A DNA stretch of 54,590 nt from Candidatus Tepidiaquacellales bacterium UBA2330 (GTDB taxonomy: Bacteria; Bacteroidota; Ignavibacteria; Tepidaquicellales; Tepidaquicellaceae). The stretch is taken from contig DDUU01000012.1 of assembly GCA_002344965.1 (NCBI GenBank), forward strand, positions 1-54,590, given 5' to 3'. The notes beneath the pieces are model-generated. The model was not told where the DNA came from and searched no databases. It was given only the letters and a program-made list of their open reading frames with translations. The translations under genes and the position numbers were made by a program. Shown here piece after piece: positions 35,626 to 44,670 of this stretch (positions are counted from its first letter, which is position 1; every line of letters begins with the position of its first letter).

Positions 35626-37101
35626 TTAAATTAAATCTCCGGCTTTTTCAAGCAGCCATTTCTTTGAAGTTACATTGTCTCTCTTTACAGAATCATAAAG
35701 TAATTTCAGATCCGTATCACCGGCATTGTTTAATTTAAAATTCAAAAGCTGGCGAAGGTATTTTATGAAGTTAAGATGACGGCTGAGAAAATTTTTATTT
35801 TGAGAATTTGAATTATTGATCAGCTGGTAATATGCGTTCAGCAGCGAGATCAGATTCTCTGTAGAACCTGTTTCGAAGTAAATTTTTGAAACAAGATTTT
35901 TAAGATCAAGTTTGTAAGTTATCTGTTTTATATTCACCATGTTTGAATACAATAGAGCTTCATCATAATTTCCTTTTCCGTATGAGAGTACTGCTTTGCA
36001 GTAATTACTGATATCTTCACGGTATTCGGGCTGAAGATTGAATAAATATTTCTCTAAAAATTCTTCAGCCCATTTTATTTCATTCAGATTGACAGCTTCA
36101 ATGAAGGCAGTCCTGAAATCACCGTTTTTCAGATAATGCTTTCCGGAAAAAATATTGAGATTCTCATCGTAAATTTTTTTTCTTATAATAAACGCTTCCT
36201 TTCTGAACTCTTCTTTTCCTGCAACTGATTTAGTGCTGCAAACAATGGTCATAGCGTTTAAAATATACTTTTTAAAATCCAGGTCAAATGAATCTGAAAT
36301 GTCCGTAAATAATCTTTTCAGATCAAAAAAATATTTGTCTTCACCGGGATGTTTTAATGACATCATAAGCAGATATAATAATTTAAGAATATTGTATTCA
36401 TCCTTTCCGTATTTCTTTACTTGTGATAGAATTTTCCCTGAATCAATACTTTCAAATATATTCATAATGGAATTGATGTCAAGCTCTTTACTCCAGAAAT
36501 TTCTCTGTGCATACACGCTGCCTTCATTCAGAAGAAATTCAGTGAGGAATGCGTAAACATTGTATAGCTGATGAATGAATAAATAATCCGTATATTTGCT
36601 CCGTTCATTGAAGTTATAATAATGATTCAGCACTTCATTTGTATAATCCTTCATTTTAACGAAATCCAGCACACCCGCTTTTTTACCGGATATTAACTTC
36701 TCCGTTTCCTTAATTACTTTTTCAGCTCTTTTTCTTAATCCCCTTTTGCTGAACTCATTTAAAAGCAATCTTTCTCTCAGCATAAAATCATAATTTTCAA
36801 CCGCTTTCTGATACAGAAACTCTTCGGCAATTGCATCCAGTCTTGACAGCATGCTTTTCATTACGCTTTCTTTATAGACTTTACCGGGAAAGAGTTTTCC
36901 ATAGACATGATTTTTAGTAAACTTATCCGAATCAAAATCCGGAGCGAACTTATTAATTATCTTCAGAAGCTGGATATAATTTCTTCCTTTATTAAAGTAA
37001 GGCGACTGAACAAACTTCTCAAAGTCTTTCTGATCATCTTTCGAAAAAGTTTTTAAAAGATTAATTACATTACTGCCGCCTAAAGTTTTGTCAATTTTCA
37101 T
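35626..37101 (-). CDS. Helical paralogue family, member 6 (unknown function)
   Basis: The 491 residues start MKIDKTLGGSNVINLLKTFSKDDQKDF, with a few extra residues before the family core. Signatures: QSPYFNKG at ~32-39, YGKLFPGKVYKESVMKSML at ~66-84, a degenerate YFETGSTEN block, and KWLLEKAGDLI at the C-terminus. It is soluble and helical, with no export signal. It is the exception in its surroundings: the divergent gene is the transhydrogenase, not a surface protein. Its 3' end converges on the Asp-box surface gene 44 bp away. Function is unknown. Confidence 0.87.
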   Translation of the reverse strand: MKIDKTLGGSNVINLLKTFSKDDQKDFEKFVQSPYFNKGRNYIQLLKIINKFAPDFDSDKFTKNHVYGKLFPGKVYKESVMKSMLSRLDAIAEEFLYQKAVENYDFMLRERLLLNEFSKRGLRKRAEKVIKETEKLISGKKAGVLDFVKMKDYTNEVLNHYYNFNERSKYTDYLFIHQLYNVYAFLTEFLLNEGSVYAQRNFWSKELDINSIMNIFESIDSGKILSQVKKYGKDEYNILKLLYLLMMSLKHPGEDKYFFDLKRLFTDISDSFDLDFKKYILNAMTIVCSTKSVAGKEEFRKEAFIIRKKIYDENLNIFSGKHYLKNGDFRTAFIEAVNLNEIKWAEEFLEKYLFNLQPEYREDISNYCKAVLSYGKGNYDEALLYSNMVNIKQITYKLDLKNLVSKIYFETGSTENLISLLNAYYQLINNSNSQNKNFLSRHLNFIKYLRQLLNFKLNNAGDTDLKLLYDSVKRDNVTSKKWLLEKAGDLI

Positions 37102-37211
37102 TAATCAGAGTAACTTTAAAATGCATATAATAAAATATTAAATTGCCGCAGAGAAAATTCTGCAAATCAAAATAATTTTATTAAACAATAAAATAAATTA
37201 ACATTGAAGTA

Positions 37212-37234
37212 AACACTAAGTAAATTAACTTAAC
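37212..37234. promoter_or_regulatory. AT-rich imperfect palindrome upstream of the transhydrogenase gene
   Basis: The core TAAGTAAATTAACTTA is nearly self-complementary. A related, inverted copy occurs at 39051-39074 on the other side of the gene. The remainder of 37102-37483 is very AT-rich, with no gene or hairpin that I can support. Confidence 0.3.
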
Positions 37235-37483
37235 ATCATCACAATTGAATAATAATTAGAATAAGGTTGAATATAGCAAATTTCAAAAGTATGATTAATA
37301 TTTAGAATAAAGGCTAAAGACTAACAAAGAACAAAGAATTTATTCAGTAATGATTTAATATAAAAAAATAAATTTTTATTGAATATTAAATTAACATTTA
37401 AATTACATATTGAAATTTTTACTTTGTTAAAAATTCAATTACACATCAGCATAAAATTAAACTCACACAATACATTATTTGAA

Positions 37484-38917
37484 ATGGGAAGAAGCAGATC
37501 TTATGATTTAATAGTAATAGGTTCAGGACCGGCGGGAGAGAAAGCCGCAGTTAAAGCTGCATACTTCGGAAAGAAAGTAGCATTAATAGAGAAATCGAAA
37601 GACTCCGGAGGAGCCGGAGTTCAGACAGGAACACTTCCTTCAAAGACTTTGAAGGAAACCGCTCTTTATTTTTCGCGGGTTTATGAAAAGCATATATTTG
37701 AAACTGATGACATTAAACCTCTGCATAAGACAAAGCATGAACAATTCACATACAGACGGGATGTCGCAAGAAATGATATGCAGGATGAAGTTGATAAAAA
37801 TTTGTTAAGACATAATGTCGATGTTTACAGGGGATTCGCTTCATTCGTTGATGAACATAATATAAAAATATCCGGCAGCGAAGAACTGTTCATCAGCGGA
37901 AAAAATATTCTAATAGCGACAGGCTCATATCCTGTAAATCCTTCGGATATACCGTTTGACGGAAAAAGAATTCATGATTCCGATACAATACTCAGGATCA
38001 GCCGATTTCCCAAATCTCTCTGCGTAATCGGAGCCGGAGTGATAGGCTGCGAGTATGCAACAATATATGCCGCAATGGGAGTCAAAGTTTATCTGATAAA
38101 TAACAGAGACAAGATACTGCCGTTTCTTGATTCGGAAATAGCTGATGCTCTGGTAACTCAAATGAAAAAACAGGGAATTGAAATTCTGTTTAATACTTCG
38201 ATAGTTAATTATCATTTGCCTGCGAAAAAATCCGGCAACATAAAGCTTACTCTGAAAAACGGCGATGTGCTTAAGACGGACATGGTACTTTACGCTGCGG
38301 GAAGAAGCGGTAATATTTCGGGAATGAACTGCGGAAATGCAGGAATTATTACAGGTGATCGGGAAACTGTAATTGTTGATGAAAATTACAGAACAAACGT
38401 TCCGCATATTTATGCAGTCGGAGATGTAATTGGATTTCCTGCGCTTGCAAGCACCAGCATGGATCAGGGAAGAGTTGCAATAACGAATATGTATCATACT
38501 AACGATTTTGATTCCGTTCATAAAGTATTCCCATACGGAATTTATACAGTTCCTGAAGTTTCAATGGTCGGAATGACAGAACAGGATGCAGTATCAAGAG
38601 GCATAAAATACTGTACCGGCATAAGCAAAGTATGTGATATTGCAAGAGGGAAGATCCTCGGTTCGCCGGATGACGGATTTCTAAAACTTGTTTTTGAAAA
38701 TGATACGAAGATTATATTAGGAGTTCATATTATAGGCAGAATAGCTTCAGAACTTATACATTACGGTATGACGCTTGTGCAGGACAAAAAAACTCTGGAC
38801 AATGTCATTGCAACAGTATTCAATTACCCTACATTTCACGATCTGTATAAATATGCAGCTTATGACGGACTGGGAAATATAAGCGGAAAGAATATTAAGA
38901 ATCCGCGTCATCCGTAA
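37484..38917 (+). CDS. sthA: Soluble (Si-specific) NAD(P)+ transhydrogenase-like flavoprotein
   Basis: I start at ATG 37484 (MGRSRSYDLIVIGSG), because the in-frame extension to a TTG at 37379 has no flavoprotein features; this gives 477 residues. The FAD-binding GSGPAG lies at ~13-18 and a second Rossmann motif GAGVIGCEYA (NAD(P)) near 180-190. An FAD-contacting YAVGDVIG follows near 305. The pyridine nucleotide-disulfide oxidoreductase dimerisation domain has the FNYPTFHD motif. Where disulfide reductases have CxxxxC, this has GVQTGTLPSK with no Cys pair, as in soluble transhydrogenases, which move hydride between NADPH and NAD+. The family assignment is good; direct proof of transhydrogenase activity is not possible from sequence. 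Helical member 6 is divergent, 382 bp away. Confidence 0.85.
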   Translation: MGRSRSYDLIVIGSGPAGEKAAVKAAYFGKKVALIEKSKDSGGAGVQTGTLPSKTLKETALYFSRVYEKHIFETDDIKPLHKTKHEQFTYRRDVARNDMQDEVDKNLLRHNVDVYRGFASFVDEHNIKISGSEELFISGKNILIATGSYPVNPSDIPFDGKRIHDSDTILRISRFPKSLCVIGAGVIGCEYATIYAAMGVKVYLINNRDKILPFLDSEIADALVTQMKKQGIEILFNTSIVNYHLPAKKSGNIKLTLKNGDVLKTDMVLYAAGRSGNISGMNCGNAGIITGDRETVIVDENYRTNVPHIYAVGDVIGFPALASTSMDQGRVAITNMYHTNDFDSVHKVFPYGIYTVPEVSMVGMTEQDAVSRGIKYCTGISKVCDIARGKILGSPDDGFLKLVFENDTKIILGVHIIGRIASELIHYGMTLVQDKKTLDNVIATVFNYPTFHDLYKYAAYDGLGNISGKNIKNPRHP

Positions 38918-39050
38918 ATATTGAAAGCTTTAAAACCTGTAAAAGAAATGTATTCTTTAGCCGTTATTCCGTTCTGATTTCAATGAGAAATATAAAACTA
39001 AACAAAAGTATTAAAAATTAAAAATTTATATTTTTTTTAAATATTAATTA

Positions 39051-39074
39051 GTTTAAGTTAATTTAGTTAATGTT
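39051..39074. promoter_or_regulatory. Inverted counterpart of the 37212 palindrome
   Basis: Reading the reverse complement, about 20 of 24 bases match 37212-37234 with one gap. It lies in the gene-free, very AT-rich stretch 38918-39271 upstream of the interrupted jelly-roll gene. No other feature was seen there apart from an AGGAG ribosome site at about 39260. Confidence 0.25.
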
Positions 39075-39271
39075 AAAATCATATCTGCTCAGAATTACTC
39101 ACAATCCGTTAATGTTTGAAACTGTTTTATAAGTGTAGATGAGAAATTAGATTTGATCATTTCCATTTCTTTAAATAGTTTAATGATTACAAAAATGATA
39201 ATTATACTTGATTATCAGATCATAAAATTTTTTAAACATATTTATAAAACCAAAAAACACAGGAGAATTCA

Positions 39272-40483
39272 ATGAGATCAGTAATTTTACTTCTTTTCAG
39301 TTTCACGGTAACTTTAGTATTAATCTTAACACAGCCGAATGCAAAAGCAACTGATGCAATACCTCTTAATTACAAAAATGCAAACGGAACCGCACCCTTT
39401 ACCGGACCGCTTGCAAACACCGGCAGAACTTACCAGCTTCTCATTCATTCAAGCCAGCTTACAAGTTTTATCGGAAAAGATATTAAAGGTTTGACATGGA
39501 GAATTCCTTCAAATGCCACGGGAAATTATCCTGTCAGCGACATTACATTTGCATCATACAGAATTTATCTCAGCGGAAGCGTCGATCCCGTTAACAGAAG
39601 TTTGACATTATTTGCCAATAATGTCGTCGGTCCTCAGACACAGGTGAGATCAGGCTCGCTGACTGTTCCGGCAGGTTCTTATCCGTCAGGCGGATCGCCG
39701 AATTCATTCGGTCCGGAAATTTCGTTTGATAATCCTTATCCTTATACAGGCGGAAATTTACTTGTTGAAATAAGGCATACAGGATTTACCGGTACATCAA
39801 GATCAGTGGATGGTATAGGGACAAGTACATCAGGTTACGGTACTCTTTTCAGTGCCTGCTGGAAAAGCGGTGATACTTCAACTTATGCCGCTTTACAGGG
39901 AAATTTTTCTGTTGTTCAGCTGATTACTACTCCGACTAATTTAAATCTTAACCTCACTGCTTTTATAGAAGGCAGGTATGATTTTGCTTCAGATGTTATG
40001 GTGCCTGATACGGCTAAGGTTTAATTAAGATCGTCTTCTTCTCCTTATATTCTTGTTGATTCCTCATCGGCAGAGATAAACTCTTCCGGAAACGGAATTC
40101 TGAATTTTAATGAAGCGCTGAACGGTGTCGGATATTATATTGTAATTAATCACAGAAATTCTATTGAGACCTGGAGCGCAGCGCCGCAAAGTTTTACTTC
40201 CGGAAATCTTTCATATGATTTCTCGACTTCAGCTGCTCAGGCATTCGGAAATAATATGCTGCAGTTGGATTCTTCTCCTCTGCGTTTCGGTATTTACGTT
40301 GGAGACCCGAATAAAGACGGTGTCGTAGATGTTTCAGATGCCGGTATGGTTGATAATGACGCGTCAAATTTTGTTGGAGGTTATGTATTAACTGATCTGA
40401 ACGGAGATTTTGTAGTGGATGTGAGTGATGCAGTATTTACCGATAATAACGCTTCTAATTTCGTCGCTAAAATTACTCCGTGA
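39272..40483 (+). pseudogene. Secreted jelly-roll-like protein with dockerin-like tail, interrupted by an in-frame stop
   Basis: An AGGAG precedes the ATG, and the signal peptide ends PNAKA. The ~220-residue head is beta-rich (TYQLLIHSSQLTSF, GLTWRIPSN, YPYTGGNLLVEIRHTGF) and unassigned. The tail starts normally (AFIEGRYDFASDVMVPDTAKV), then meets TAA at 40022-40024. The same frame resumes at once with LRSSSSPYILVDSS and runs through HRNSIETWS, DPNKDGVVDVSD, DLNGDFVVDVSD to ...KITP and a stop at 40483. The neighbouring gene has K at the stop position (VKVKLRN), so one A-to-T change in AAA explains it. As read, only a 250-residue tail-less protein would be made. A sequencing error or a very recent mutation are both possible, because the downstream half is undamaged. 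Confidence 0.85.
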
Positions 40484-40517
40484 TATTTTTGAAAGATGAT
40501 TTGAATTTTAATTTAAT

Positions 40518-40550
40518 GTCTGCAGATAATTTTTCTGCAGACTTTTTTTT
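40518..40550 (+). terminator. Rho-independent terminator
   Basis: A 9-bp stem GTCTGCAGA / TCTGCAGAC (40518-40526, 40534-40542) with a 7-base loop is followed by eight T bases. It lies between the interrupted jelly-roll gene and the chitinase-like gene. Confidence 0.88.
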
Positions 40551-40593
40551 AGTATAAAAATTTCTGAATACTTATCTGCAATTCTGAATAATT

Positions 40594-42195
40594 ATGCCTA
40601 TAAAATTTCTAATTCTGATAATATTAGTGAATATTTTTCCTGTAAGGAATTTGAATTCACAAATTTCAAATCCTGCGCTGATAGGTTACTGGCAGAACTG
40701 GAATGACTTCAACTGTCCTTATATTTCGCTGACTCAGACAGATACAAGCTACGGGATTATTCCGGTTGCATTTGCAATTCCGGCATCCGGCACTTCCTAC
40801 AATATGACTTTTATTCCGGAAGGTATAAGTCAGTTAAATTTTAAAAAGCAGATAGATACAATGCGAATGCGTGGTAAAACAATTCTCATATCAATCGGCG
40901 GAGCTAATCATCCTGTTTCAATGCCGGATACAATTAAGAGAAATACTTTCATAACTTCGATGATGAATATTATTAATACTTATGGGTTTGACGGTATTGA
41001 TATAGATCTCGAAGGCAGTTCGCTTTCATTAAGCGGAGGTACAATTTCAAATCCCGTAGATGCGAAAATCATAAATCTGATTTATGCGGTAAGAAAAATT
41101 ATGGACTTATACAGAATTCAATACAGTAAGAAAATGATCCTGACTTTGGCTCCGGAAACTGCTTATGTGCAGGGAGGAATGTCGGCATACGGCGGAGTAT
41201 GGGGAGCTTATCTTCCTGTCATACATGCGCTGAGAGATTCCATTGATGTGCTGCATGTTCAGCTATATAACAGCGGGAGTATGTACGGAATCGACGGCAA
41301 TATTTATTTTCAGGGAACGGTAGATTTTATTGTATCGCAGACTGAAGCTGTCATACAGGGATTTAATACAGCAGGAGGATATTTCTCCGGATTAAGACCG
41401 GATCAGGTTGCTGTTGGACTGCCGGCATGCGTAAATGCAGCCGGAGGCGGTTATGTAATTCCGGATTCAGTAAAAGCTGCGATACTTTATCTGAAAGGGC
41501 AGATTCCGAAACCCGCAAGATATACAAAGACAGGCACTTATGCAGACCTTCGTGGTATGATGGACTGGTCGATTAACTGGGATGCAACTTCTTCATGCGG
41601 TTCTGTTTATCAGTTTGCAGAGAGTTTTAATGAAATTTTCAGATCTGTACAGACTCTTGATTTAAAACTTTTTATTGAAGCATTGTATATTTCATCCGAA
41701 GACACAACAAGAGCTGATACAGTAAAAGTAAAGTTGAGAAATTCGAATTCACCATACACAGTAGTAGATTCGGCAATAGGTAAATTTAATACAAACGGCG
41801 AAGTAACATTATATTTTAAAAAAGCCTTGAATAATAATCCGTATTATCTGCAGATTGATCAAAGAAATTCAATTGAAACCTGGACAAAAACCGGCGGTAT
41901 TTTATTTTCGAATAATTCTGCTTTTTATGATCTCAGTTTAAATTCTTCGCAGGCATTTGGAAATAATATAAATCAGCTGGATGATTCGCCGGTTAGATTC
42001 GGGATTTACTCCGGTGATCCGAATAAAGACGGAGCAGCAGATGTCACGGATGCAAGTCTCGTAGATAATGACGCGGCAAATTTTACAGCAGGTTATGTAC
42101 TTACAGATCTGAACGGTGATTTTGTAGTGGATATGAGTGACGCAGTATATACGGATAATAATTCCTCGGATTTTATAATCAAGATTACTCCGTAA
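40594..42195 (+). CDS. Secreted GH18 (chitinase-like) protein with dockerin-like tail
   Basis: The 533 residues have a signal peptide (MPIKFLILIILVNIFPVRNLNS|Q). A GH18 TIM barrel covers ~27-350. The first conserved strand is ILISIGGANH (~97-106). The catalytic motif DGIDIDLE (133-140) matches DxxDxDxE, with Glu140 as acid. MDWSINWD near 325 matches the last conserved barrel motif. Chitin or other GlcNAc polymers are the expected substrates. The shared tail (~355-533) has DQRNSIETW in place of KHRNS, plus DPNKDGAADVTD and DLNGDFVVDMSD, ending in Pro. Its tail is closest to that of the preceding interrupted gene (both DPNKDG and DLNGDF), which suggests local copying of the tail. Confidence 0.92.
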   Translation: MPIKFLILIILVNIFPVRNLNSQISNPALIGYWQNWNDFNCPYISLTQTDTSYGIIPVAFAIPASGTSYNMTFIPEGISQLNFKKQIDTMRMRGKTILISIGGANHPVSMPDTIKRNTFITSMMNIINTYGFDGIDIDLEGSSLSLSGGTISNPVDAKIINLIYAVRKIMDLYRIQYSKKMILTLAPETAYVQGGMSAYGGVWGAYLPVIHALRDSIDVLHVQLYNSGSMYGIDGNIYFQGTVDFIVSQTEAVIQGFNTAGGYFSGLRPDQVAVGLPACVNAAGGGYVIPDSVKAAILYLKGQIPKPARYTKTGTYADLRGMMDWSINWDATSSCGSVYQFAESFNEIFRSVQTLDLKLFIEALYISSEDTTRADTVKVKLRNSNSPYTVVDSAIGKFNTNGEVTLYFKKALNNNPYYLQIDQRNSIETWTKTGGILFSNNSAFYDLSLNSSQAFGNNINQLDDSPVRFGIYSGDPNKDGAADVTDASLVDNDAANFTAGYVLTDLNGDFVVDMSDAVYTDNNSSDFIIKITP

Positions 42196-42289
42196 TGCAT
42201 ATAGATTTTTTAATTTAAATCGTTATCACTTTTTGATTTAACAGCACAGCATAATTATCGCACAGATCAAATTTAAAAAATTATCTGCA

Positions 42290-42859
42290 TTACCATTTCA
42301 CTTTTCCTTCGAGCATTTTGTCAGCACCTATTCCAAGCTGCGTAATGCATTTAAAAATTTCTCTTGGCGGAATATCAAGGCGCTTCACCTGCTGCTCAGT
42401 CATAAAATAAATGTTTCCGCTTGTCGGAGTCGGAGAGCTTGGGACAAAGACAGTAAGCATTCCGCTCTTTCCTTCTTCGAGAATAAAAGCGAACAGCCAT
42501 GCATCATCTATAGTTGCAAGGCATGACTTTGTATTACCGTTTACAGAATCACTATCTTCTCCGAGAAATTTTTTTACGATAGAATAACCGGGAATAAAAC
42601 TTTCCACTTTTCTGATTATGCCTGATCTGTTTCTTTCACCCTGTATAAATCCTACTAATGTAGTAAAAGCAATAAGTATTAAGAAAACAACAAAGTCAGG
42701 TCCTCCAATTCCGAAAAGTGAATTTACCGGCAGCAGTTTTGAAAATGGCTCAAGCAGATCTTTTAGTATTCCGATCGTACCTTGCAGAATAAAAATTATA
42801 AACATCAAAGGAATAATTACAAACAATCCTTTGATAAAAGCAGATTTAATTTTTTTCAT
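42290..42859 (-). CDS. DUF502 family membrane protein
   Basis: The 189 residues carry two membrane helices (about 10-30 and 55-75). A soluble part follows with the family's FVPSSPTPTSGNIYF motif and a PREIFKCITQLGIGA end. These match DUF502, whose function is unknown; it has been connected with envelope functions in some groups. It is 14 bp downstream of the SulP gene and presumably its operon partner. Cys residues sit in KSCLATID and IFKCITQ. Confidence 0.85.
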   Translation of the reverse strand: MKKIKSAFIKGLFVIIPLMFIIFILQGTIGILKDLLEPFSKLLPVNSLFGIGGPDFVVFLILIAFTTLVGFIQGERNRSGIIRKVESFIPGYSIVKKFLGEDSDSVNGNTKSCLATIDDAWLFAFILEEGKSGMLTVFVPSSPTPTSGNIYFMTEQQVKRLDIPPREIFKCITQLGIGADKMLEGKVKW

Positions 42860-42873
42860 ATTATATATTTTAT

Positions 42874-44562
42874 TTATTTTACAGTGTAGTATTCTACAGC
42901 TGAATGTACATTTTCAAAAACATTTTCTTTTCCGATTTTATCTTTGACTCCGGATTTTTGAAGTATAGCGTTTACTTCTCCGTTTACTTTAGCTATACCG
43001 AAAACAACATTTCGCGCTTTAAGCTCAAAGATCAGATCCTCAATTACGTCAGAAGAAGTTATGTCTATTCTTAAAACCGGACTTGCATCCAGAATAAAAT
43101 ATTGTATTTTTTCTTTTTCATTATCCGTAATTTCAAGAACTCTTTTTTTAAAAAAGTCTGCATTGAAAAAGAGAATAGGCGCTTCAAATCTGTAAATCAT
43201 TATTCCGGGAATTTTTGATGCATTTTTAAACTCGTTTATGTCATGATAGCTGTTAAGACCTTCCACTCTTCCGAGTATCATATCATTCGGCTTGGAAGTT
43301 TTCGCTATCAGTCTTAACAGAGCCAGACCTACTGCTATAAGTACTGCGGGAATTACTCCTATGGTAATAACGCTTAATGAAGTAACTACTGCAAGCAAGA
43401 ATTCATTTTTGCTGACAAGATAAAGTTTCTTAAGGTATGCAAAATTAAATAACCCGATTGAAGCTGATATAATAATCGCACTAAGCACAGTAACGGGAAG
43501 GAACTCCAGATATTGCGTAAAAAATATAACGACGACAGTAATTGTTAAAGCTGCTATAACTGAAACAAGCTGAGTTTTTCCTCCTGATGAGTCATTGACA
43601 GCAGTCCTTGAATCTGCTCCGCTTACAACAAAACCCTGTGACAAACCTGAAAAAATGTTTGCAGCACCGAGCGCGATGAAATCCTTATTGGAGTCAATAC
43701 TGTATCCGTTTTTTACCGCAAAACTTTTATTCGTCAGCATAGCGCTGCAGTAACTTATAAGGACAATACCGAGTGAATGTGAAACAAGTGTTCCCAGTAT
43801 TCCTAAATCAAAAACAGGTAAGACAATATCCGGAAACCCGGCCGGGACATTACCTACAAACCTGACGCCGCTATTTTCAAGACCCATTGAAGATATAAAA
43901 GCGATTCCGCCGATTACAGCTAACAGGGGTGCCGGTATTTTATTAAAAATTTTTTTGAATATTCTCAATAATACAAATGCGGCGAATCCGATTGTAAAAG
44001 TCAGAAAATGCGTTTCTCCAATTTTAGAAAAAAATTCGGTAATCATTCTGAAGAATCCTCCGGATTCAATATTAAAACCGAAAAATTTACCAAGCTGTCC
44101 GGTTATAATACTTATCGCTAGTCCGTTTAGATATCCGGTCAGAATCGGTTTCGAAAGAAAGTTGGCAATGAAACCGAATTTCAAAACACCGCCTATTATG
44201 CAGAGAATGCCGGTAACAATTGCAAGAAGAATGGAATAAGACTGATACTGTTCCGATCCGAAAGCTGCTAAAGGCGTAAGTGCGGCGGCAATAAGAATAC
44301 AGGTTGCAGAATCCGGTCCTACCATCAGCTGTCTTGATGATCCGAACAATGCATAAGCCACCATAGGTAATATTGCGGAATACAGACCGGTTTCCGGAGG
44401 GAGGCCGGCAAGTCCTGAATATGCGATACCTACAGGCACAGCAATGGCTGCGACGGATAAACCGGCGGCAATATCTTTAGAAAGCCATTCCTTTTTATAA
44501 GTGTTTATTAATCCTAAACCGGGTATAAATTTGCTTAATCCGGAAAAAAATTTGTTTGGCAA
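42874..44562 (-). CDS. SulP family anion transporter with STAS domain
   Basis: The 562 residues start MPNKFFSGLSKFIPGLGLINTY, followed by the classic SulP opening WLSKDIAAGLSVAAIAVPVGIAYS. About 12-14 membrane segments run to residue ~420 and contain the GPDSATCIL and SGADSRTAVN motifs. A C-terminal STAS domain (~440-560; PGIMIYRFEAPILFFNADFF, then FILDASPVLRIDITSSDVIEDL) is present. The family carries sulfate, bicarbonate or other anions; the substrate cannot be read from the sequence. It is upstream of DUF502 by 14 bp. The beta-barrel genes lie just upstream on the same strand. Confidence 0.93.
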   Translation of the reverse strand: MPNKFFSGLSKFIPGLGLINTYKKEWLSKDIAAGLSVAAIAVPVGIAYSGLAGLPPETGLYSAILPMVAYALFGSSRQLMVGPDSATCILIAAALTPLAAFGSEQYQSYSILLAIVTGILCIIGGVLKFGFIANFLSKPILTGYLNGLAISIITGQLGKFFGFNIESGGFFRMITEFFSKIGETHFLTFTIGFAAFVLLRIFKKIFNKIPAPLLAVIGGIAFISSMGLENSGVRFVGNVPAGFPDIVLPVFDLGILGTLVSHSLGIVLISYCSAMLTNKSFAVKNGYSIDSNKDFIALGAANIFSGLSQGFVVSGADSRTAVNDSSGGKTQLVSVIAALTITVVVIFFTQYLEFLPVTVLSAIIISASIGLFNFAYLKKLYLVSKNEFLLAVVTSLSVITIGVIPAVLIAVGLALLRLIAKTSKPNDMILGRVEGLNSYHDINEFKNASKIPGIMIYRFEAPILFFNADFFKKRVLEITDNEKEKIQYFILDASPVLRIDITSSDVIEDLIFELKARNVVFGIAKVNGEVNAILQKSGVKDKIGKENVFENVHSAVEYYTVK

Positions 44563-44670
44563 TTTTAAAGTTAAGATTTACAAAACTGCAGACAGCAACG
44601 GAGTTTTGCAGTATAAACAATTTAACTGCGAACAGTATTCTAAACTGACACTGAAATTACTATTTAAAAT

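Noticed and set aside
37379..37483. 35-residue N-terminal extension of the transhydrogenase from a TTG
   Set aside because: The family starts just before the FAD motif; the extension is low-complexity AT-rich translation, and a good ATG lies at 37484.
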